NCBI GenBank assembly: GCA_934444485.1
Contig: CAKSCN010000099.1
Coordinates: forward strand, 1 to 9,218
DNA length: 9,218 nucleotides
Reading direction: 5' to 3'
DNA from: an uncultured Eubacteriales bacterium
Lineage (GTDB): Bacteria; Bacillota; Clostridia; Oscillospirales; CAG-382
Of the stretch, positions 6,420 through 9,218 are shown piece after piece (position 1 is the stretch's first letter; each line of letters starts with the position of its first letter). The notes under the pieces are model-generated. The model was given only the letters and a program-made list of their open reading frames with translations. It was not told the DNA's origin and did no database searches. A program made the position numbers and the translations under genes.

Positions 6420-7467
6420 AAAACGCCGGTGCGTATGCGGATATTCCGGCAGTTTCTTCAAATCCGAAGCGGATATTCATATTCTGTATCGCCTGTCCCG
6501 CCGCACCCTTTACCATATTGTCAATGGCGGATGTGACAATCAGAGTTCCGCTTCTTTCGTCGCAGTGGAGCGAAATGTCGCAGAAGTTGGACATTCTCAC
6601 GTTCTTTATGTTTGCGTATTCGCCGTTTTTCATGACTCTTACGAAATGCTCATTCTTGTATGTTTCCTCGTAGCACTTGCGGATTTTTGCAAAGTCCGTC
6701 TTCATTGTGCAGTAAATCGTCGAAAGTATTCCTCTGTTTACAGGAAGAAGATGCGGAACAAAGGTGACGCTCACGTGCTTTCCGGCAAAGTGCGATAGAG
6801 TTTGCTCAATCTCGGGAGTGTGTCTGTGAACCCCGGCTTTATATGCCGAAAAAGCTTCGTTGTTATCCGGAAAGTGGGTTGTCTGTGAGAGTCCTCTTCC
6901 GGCACCGGTAACACCGGACTTTGAATCGATTATAAATCTCTCTGCATCGACAAGACCGTTTGTGACAGCCGGCATGAGACCGAGTGCGACGCTTGTCGGA
7001 TAACAGCCGGGGTTGGCAATGACATCGCAAGATTTGATTTTGTCACGGTTATACTCGCAGAGTCCGTACACGCTCTTTTTGTGAAGCTCCAAGGCTTCGT
7101 CCGAAAAGTCCTTGCCGTACCATTCACTGTACACATCAGAGCTTTCAAGTCTGAAATCCGCTCCGAGGTCGATAAGTACCTTCCCCTTTTGCGCACACTT
7201 CACGGCAAGCTCTTCGGAAAGTCCGTGCGGAAGTGCGGCGAATATGCAGTCTGCCTTGTCTGTAAGCGAATCGGCATCGATAAGGGTCATATCGCATCCT
7301 TCGGAAAGCGACGGGTAAATATCGGACATCTTCTTTCCCTCGAAGGAAACCGAGGACACCGCCGCAATCTCTGCGTTCGGATGGGACAAAAGGAGTCTTA
7401 CAAGTTCGGCACCGGCGTATCCCGTTGCGCCGACAACGCCAACCTCGAGTTTATTACCGTTTGTCAT
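6418..7467 (-). CDS. argC: N-acetyl-gamma-glutamyl-phosphate reductase
   Basis: ArgC reduces N-acetylglutamyl phosphate with NADPH to N-acetylglutamate semialdehyde in the cytoplasm. The 349-residue length is typical of the long (type 1) ArgC. The Rossmann dinucleotide-binding loop is GATGYAG (13-19). LGADFRL (101-107) follows, then the active-site ANPGCYPT (151-158) with Cys155 forming the thioacyl intermediate, the SGVTGAGRG loop (184-192), and HRHTPEI (214-220) carrying the conserved histidine region. The ATG at 7467 shares one base with the argH stop (TGATG). AAGGAG at 7484-7479, inside the end of argH, is 11 bases upstream, so translation is probably coupled to argH. Placing argG and argH before argC is a less usual order than clusters that begin with argC. 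It leads directly into the SGNH hydrolase gene. Confidence 0.97.
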   Translation of the reverse strand: MTNGNKLEVGVVGATGYAGAELVRLLLSHPNAEIAAVSSVSFEGKKMSDIYPSLSEGCDMTLIDADSLTDKADCIFAALPHGLSEELAVKCAQKGKVLIDLGADFRLESSDVYSEWYGKDFSDEALELHKKSVYGLCEYNRDKIKSCDVIANPGCYPTSVALGLMPAVTNGLVDAERFIIDSKSGVTGAGRGLSQTTHFPDNNEAFSAYKAGVHRHTPEIEQTLSHFAGKHVSVTFVPHLLPVNRGILSTIYCTMKTDFAKIRKCYEETYKNEHFVRVMKNGEYANIKNVRMSNFCDISLHCDERSGTLIVTSAIDNMVKGAAGQAIQNMNIRFGFEETAGISAYAPAF

Positions 7468-8855
7468 CAGTTTTCACACTCCTTAGCTGAAAAGTATGCT
7501 TCGAGATTTTTTATCTGTTCATTAACTGCGCTTTCGGCAGGTCCGCCGTATACCTTTCGTTCGTTCACACAGTTTGCAATTTTAACAAAATCGTACACAT
7601 CATCAGAAAATACATTGCTCGCCGCCTTATACTCTTCAAGCGGAAGCTCCTCGAACGAAGTGTCAAGCTCTATGCAGCGTGCAACAAGTCCGCCTGTGAT
7701 TTTGTACGCCTCTCTGAAAGGAACGCCTTTCTTTACAAGGTAGTCGGCACAGTCTGTTGCGTTGATAAAGCCTTTCTTTGCGCCGTTTGCAAGGTTCTCT
7801 TTCTTGAAAGACGCTGTCGCAAGCATACGTGCGAAGACCTCAAGGCAGAGCTTTGTGTTGTCAATTGCGTCGAAGAGCATCTCCTTGTCCTCCTGCATAT
7901 CCTTGTTGTATGCAAGCGGAATGCCCTTCATAACAGTAAGAAGTCCTGTCAATGCGCCGTACACACGTCCCGTTTTTCCACGTACAAGCTCGGCAATATC
8001 GGGGTTTTTCTTCTGCGGCATAATCGATGAGCCGGTAGCAAAGGCGTCGTCAAGCTCCATGTACGAAAACTCGGACGAACACCAGAGAATAATCTCCTCC
8101 GAGAAGCGTGACATATGCATCATGATAACCGAGAGACAGAAAGCAAATTCAAGGACAAAGTCACGGTCGGAAACGGAATCTATGCTGTTTGCCGTGGGCG
8201 ACGAAAATCCGAGTTCGTTTGCAGTCATGAATCGGTCGATGGGGTATGTCGTTGACGCAAGAGCGCACGCACCGAGAGGACATTCGTCCGCAAGCTCGAG
8301 GCAGTTCTCAAGACGCTTGACGTCACGTTTGAGCATTTGGGCATATGCGAGCAGTTGATGTGCAAGCGTAACAGGCTGCGCTCTTTGAAGATGGGTATAT
8401 CCGGACATAACGGTATCGGTGTTTTCTTTTGCGGTCTCAATTACCGTTTCGGCAAGGAAAACGACCTTACTCCTGACATCCTCGATTTCATGCTTTACGT
8501 ACATCTTCATATCGAGCGCCACCTGGTCGTTGCGGCTTCTTGAGGTGTGGAGTCTCTTGCCGGTAACGCCTATTCTTTCGGTAAGCACTTCTTCGACGAA
8601 CATATGAATATCTTCCGCAGTATCGCTTATTTCAAGCTTTCCCGACTCTATGTCGGCGAGAATCCCTTTCAGCCCTTCGATGATTTTTTCGCTTTCCGAT
8701 ACATCGATTATTCCGCATTTACCGAGCATTCCGGCGTGTGCGATACTGCCTGTTATATCCTCCTTGTACAGTCTTTTGTCAAAGCGTATTGAGGAATTGA
8801 AATCGTTTACCTGTTTGTCCTCTTCCTTTTTGAAGCGACCTGCCCACATTTTCAT
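7467..8855 (-). CDS. argH: Argininosuccinate lyase
   Basis: ArgH cleaves argininosuccinate to arginine and fumarate, the last step of the pathway. It belongs to the fumarase/aspartase superfamily, whose homotetramers build active sites from three conserved regions. All three are present: TSRSRNDQ (104-111), GYTHLQRAQPV (152-162) with His155, and the mobile signature loop GSSIMPQKKNPD (275-286) containing the catalytic serine. The 462-residue length is normal. The N-terminus MWAGRF resembles the family's usual start. The ATG at 8855 has GAGGTG at 8866-8861, 5 bases upstream; the next ATG, two codons in, is a less likely start. It follows argG after 71 bases that contain a hairpin, and overlaps argC by one base at its 3' end. 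Confidence 0.97.
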   Translation of the reverse strand: MKMWAGRFKKEEDKQVNDFNSSIRFDKRLYKEDITGSIAHAGMLGKCGIIDVSESEKIIEGLKGILADIESGKLEISDTAEDIHMFVEEVLTERIGVTGKRLHTSRSRNDQVALDMKMYVKHEIEDVRSKVVFLAETVIETAKENTDTVMSGYTHLQRAQPVTLAHQLLAYAQMLKRDVKRLENCLELADECPLGACALASTTYPIDRFMTANELGFSSPTANSIDSVSDRDFVLEFAFCLSVIMMHMSRFSEEIILWCSSEFSYMELDDAFATGSSIMPQKKNPDIAELVRGKTGRVYGALTGLLTVMKGIPLAYNKDMQEDKEMLFDAIDNTKLCLEVFARMLATASFKKENLANGAKKGFINATDCADYLVKKGVPFREAYKITGGLVARCIELDTSFEELPLEEYKAASNVFSDDVYDFVKIANCVNERKVYGGPAESAVNEQIKNLEAYFSAKECEN

Positions 8856-8877
8856 AAAAGCACCTCATTATAGTAGC

Positions 8878-8913
8878 AGAAAGAGACGATACAGCACGTA
8901 CCGAACTCTTTCT
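8878..8913 (-). other. Intercistronic hairpin between argG and argH
   Basis: On the minus strand AGAAAGAG (8913-8906) pairs perfectly with CTCTTTCT (8885-8878). Inside it CGGTAC (8903-8898) pairs with GTATCG (8892-8887) with one G-U pair, around a 5-base loop GTGCT. The internal loop is only two bases against one. The following bases (GCTACTATAAT) contain no T-tract, so it does not look like an intrinsic terminator. It may protect or process the mRNA, or adjust argG versus argH levels. The pairing was read directly; the function is inferred. Confidence 0.6.
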
Positions 8914-8926
8914 CCTATTTGCGTTA

Positions 8927-9118
8927 TTACTTATTTTCCTTGTTCCACTTAGCCTGCATTTTCGCACGTTCCTTTATAGGAAGACCGAAGAGGTTGATGA
9001 AGCCTGCGCTGTCCTTCTGATCGTAATCGTCGTCCTCACCGAAGCTTGCGGTCTGCTCATCGTAGAGCGTATAGGGAGAAGTTACGCCGGCATTGATAAG
9101 GTTGCCCTTGTAGAGCTT
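8927..9118 (-). CDS. argG: Argininosuccinate synthase, C-terminal fragment only
   Basis: Only about the last 63 codons are present. They read KLYKGNLINAG, then TSPYTLYDEQ, ASFGEDDDYDQKD and AGFINLFGLPIK, which is the conserved C-terminal tail of bacterial ArgG, the ATP-dependent enzyme joining citrulline and aspartate. The catalytic N-terminal ATP-binding domain is absent. The loss is not due to the window edge: the reading frame continues without a break into unrelated high-GC sequence from about 9121 onward. As written, the frame encodes a 94-residue hybrid that could not work as a synthase. The tail itself is intact, ends at TAA (8929-8927), and is followed after 71 bases by argH, the usual partner. 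The native gene was probably full length and co-transcribed with the rest of the operon, with the break created during assembly. Confidence 0.9.
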   Translation of the reverse strand, partial: KLYKGNLINAGVTSPYTLYDEQTASFGEDDDYDQKDSAGFINLFGLPIKERAKMQAKWNKENK

Positions 9119-9121
9119 GTT
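9101..9121. other. Chimeric junction at shared short word between mutase and argG
   Basis: Minus-strand bases 9121-9101 read N-K-L-Y-K-G-N, a stretch acceptable to both families. Bases to the right are high GC and mutase-like; codons from 9100 leftward (CTT, AAT, GTA, ACT, TCT) have the mixed third positions of the arg operon. A shared word of about 20 bases is the kind of overlap that can misjoin contigs from two organisms in a short-k assembly graph. The exact crossover within the word cannot be placed. Confidence 0.65.
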
Positions 9122-9211
9122 CGACTCGGCCGCGGTGGAGTGGCCCGCGTAGGTGCGGATGATCCACGGCTTGTCGCGCTTCACCTCGGCGACGCTGGCG
9201 CTCGCGCCCAT
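9101..9211 (-). CDS. N-terminal fragment of a B12-dependent acyl-CoA mutase (MeaA/methylmalonyl-CoA mutase type), fused in frame to argG
   Basis: The first 37 codons from the ATG at 9211 encode a short variable leader, then RDKPWIIRTYAGHSTAAESN. This closely resembles the N-terminus of MeaA/ethylmalonyl-CoA and methylmalonyl-CoA mutase large-chain proteins, where RTYAGHSTA and a following LYxxNL are characteristic. All 37 codons from ATG to AAC end in G or C, and 71 of the last 98 bases of the window are G or C, against 54 of 100 at 9001-9100. The codon use is therefore that of a high-GC organism such as an actinobacterium or proteobacterium, unlike every neighbouring gene. The mutase sequence stops where LYKGNL is shared with ArgG, and the rest of a roughly 600-700-residue protein is missing. 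An alternative is a real gene fusion, which I consider unlikely. Confidence 0.75.
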
Positions 9212-9218
9212 CCCGACC

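Noticed and set aside
8866..8875. A perfect TATAAT on the minus strand just before argH, as a possible internal promoter -10 box.
   Set aside because: No acceptable -35 element lies 16-18 bases upstream. A transcript starting from it would begin at about the argH ATG and lack the ribosome binding site, which directly abuts this sequence.

Overview
The window is one unbroken run of genes on the minus strand, so transcription runs from high to low coordinates. It holds most of an arginine biosynthesis operon in the order argG (3' end only), argH, argC, an SGNH hydrolase gene, argJ, argB, argD, argF. After argF come a small DUF3343 gene and the 5' part of a cysteine desulfurase-family gene that runs off the left edge. 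Gene gaps are mostly 10 to 75 bases, nearly every gene has a good purine-rich ribosome binding site, and two junctions overlap (argH/argC by 1 base, DUF3343/desulfurase by 4). I see no tRNA, rRNA, CRISPR array, insertion sequence, convincing terminator or internal promoter. The operon promoter must lie beyond the right edge.

The likely source is an anaerobic member of the Clostridia (Bacillota). This is inferred from the strong Shine-Dalgarno sites, the compact arg cluster with ArgJ, and the DUF3343 plus EF2568-type cysteine desulfurase pair, which is common in that group. Base composition is medium GC. Short-read metagenomic origin is plausible given the anomaly at the right edge.

Together the arg genes cover the acetylated ornithine route and the urea-cycle-like end of the pathway. 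ArgB phosphorylates N-acetylglutamate, ArgC reduces it, ArgD transaminates it, and ArgJ moves the acetyl group from acetylornithine to glutamate to release ornithine. ArgF makes citrulline, ArgG makes argininosuccinate and ArgH makes arginine. No argA, argE, argR or carAB is present, so ArgJ is the only visible way to recycle the acetyl group. ArgB has the N-terminal helix typical of arginine-inhibited enzymes.

Four things stand out. (1) At about 9101-9121 the argG sequence changes into high-GC DNA encoding the N-terminus of a B12-dependent acyl-CoA mutase of the MeaA/methylmalonyl-CoA mutase type, most likely an assembly chimera. (2) A catalytically complete, apparently cytoplasmic SGNH hydrolase sits between argC and argJ, with no assigned role in arginine synthesis. 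(3) An extended imperfect inverted repeat brackets the ribosome binding site and start codon of the DUF3343 gene. (4) A strong hairpin without a T-tract lies between argG and argH.
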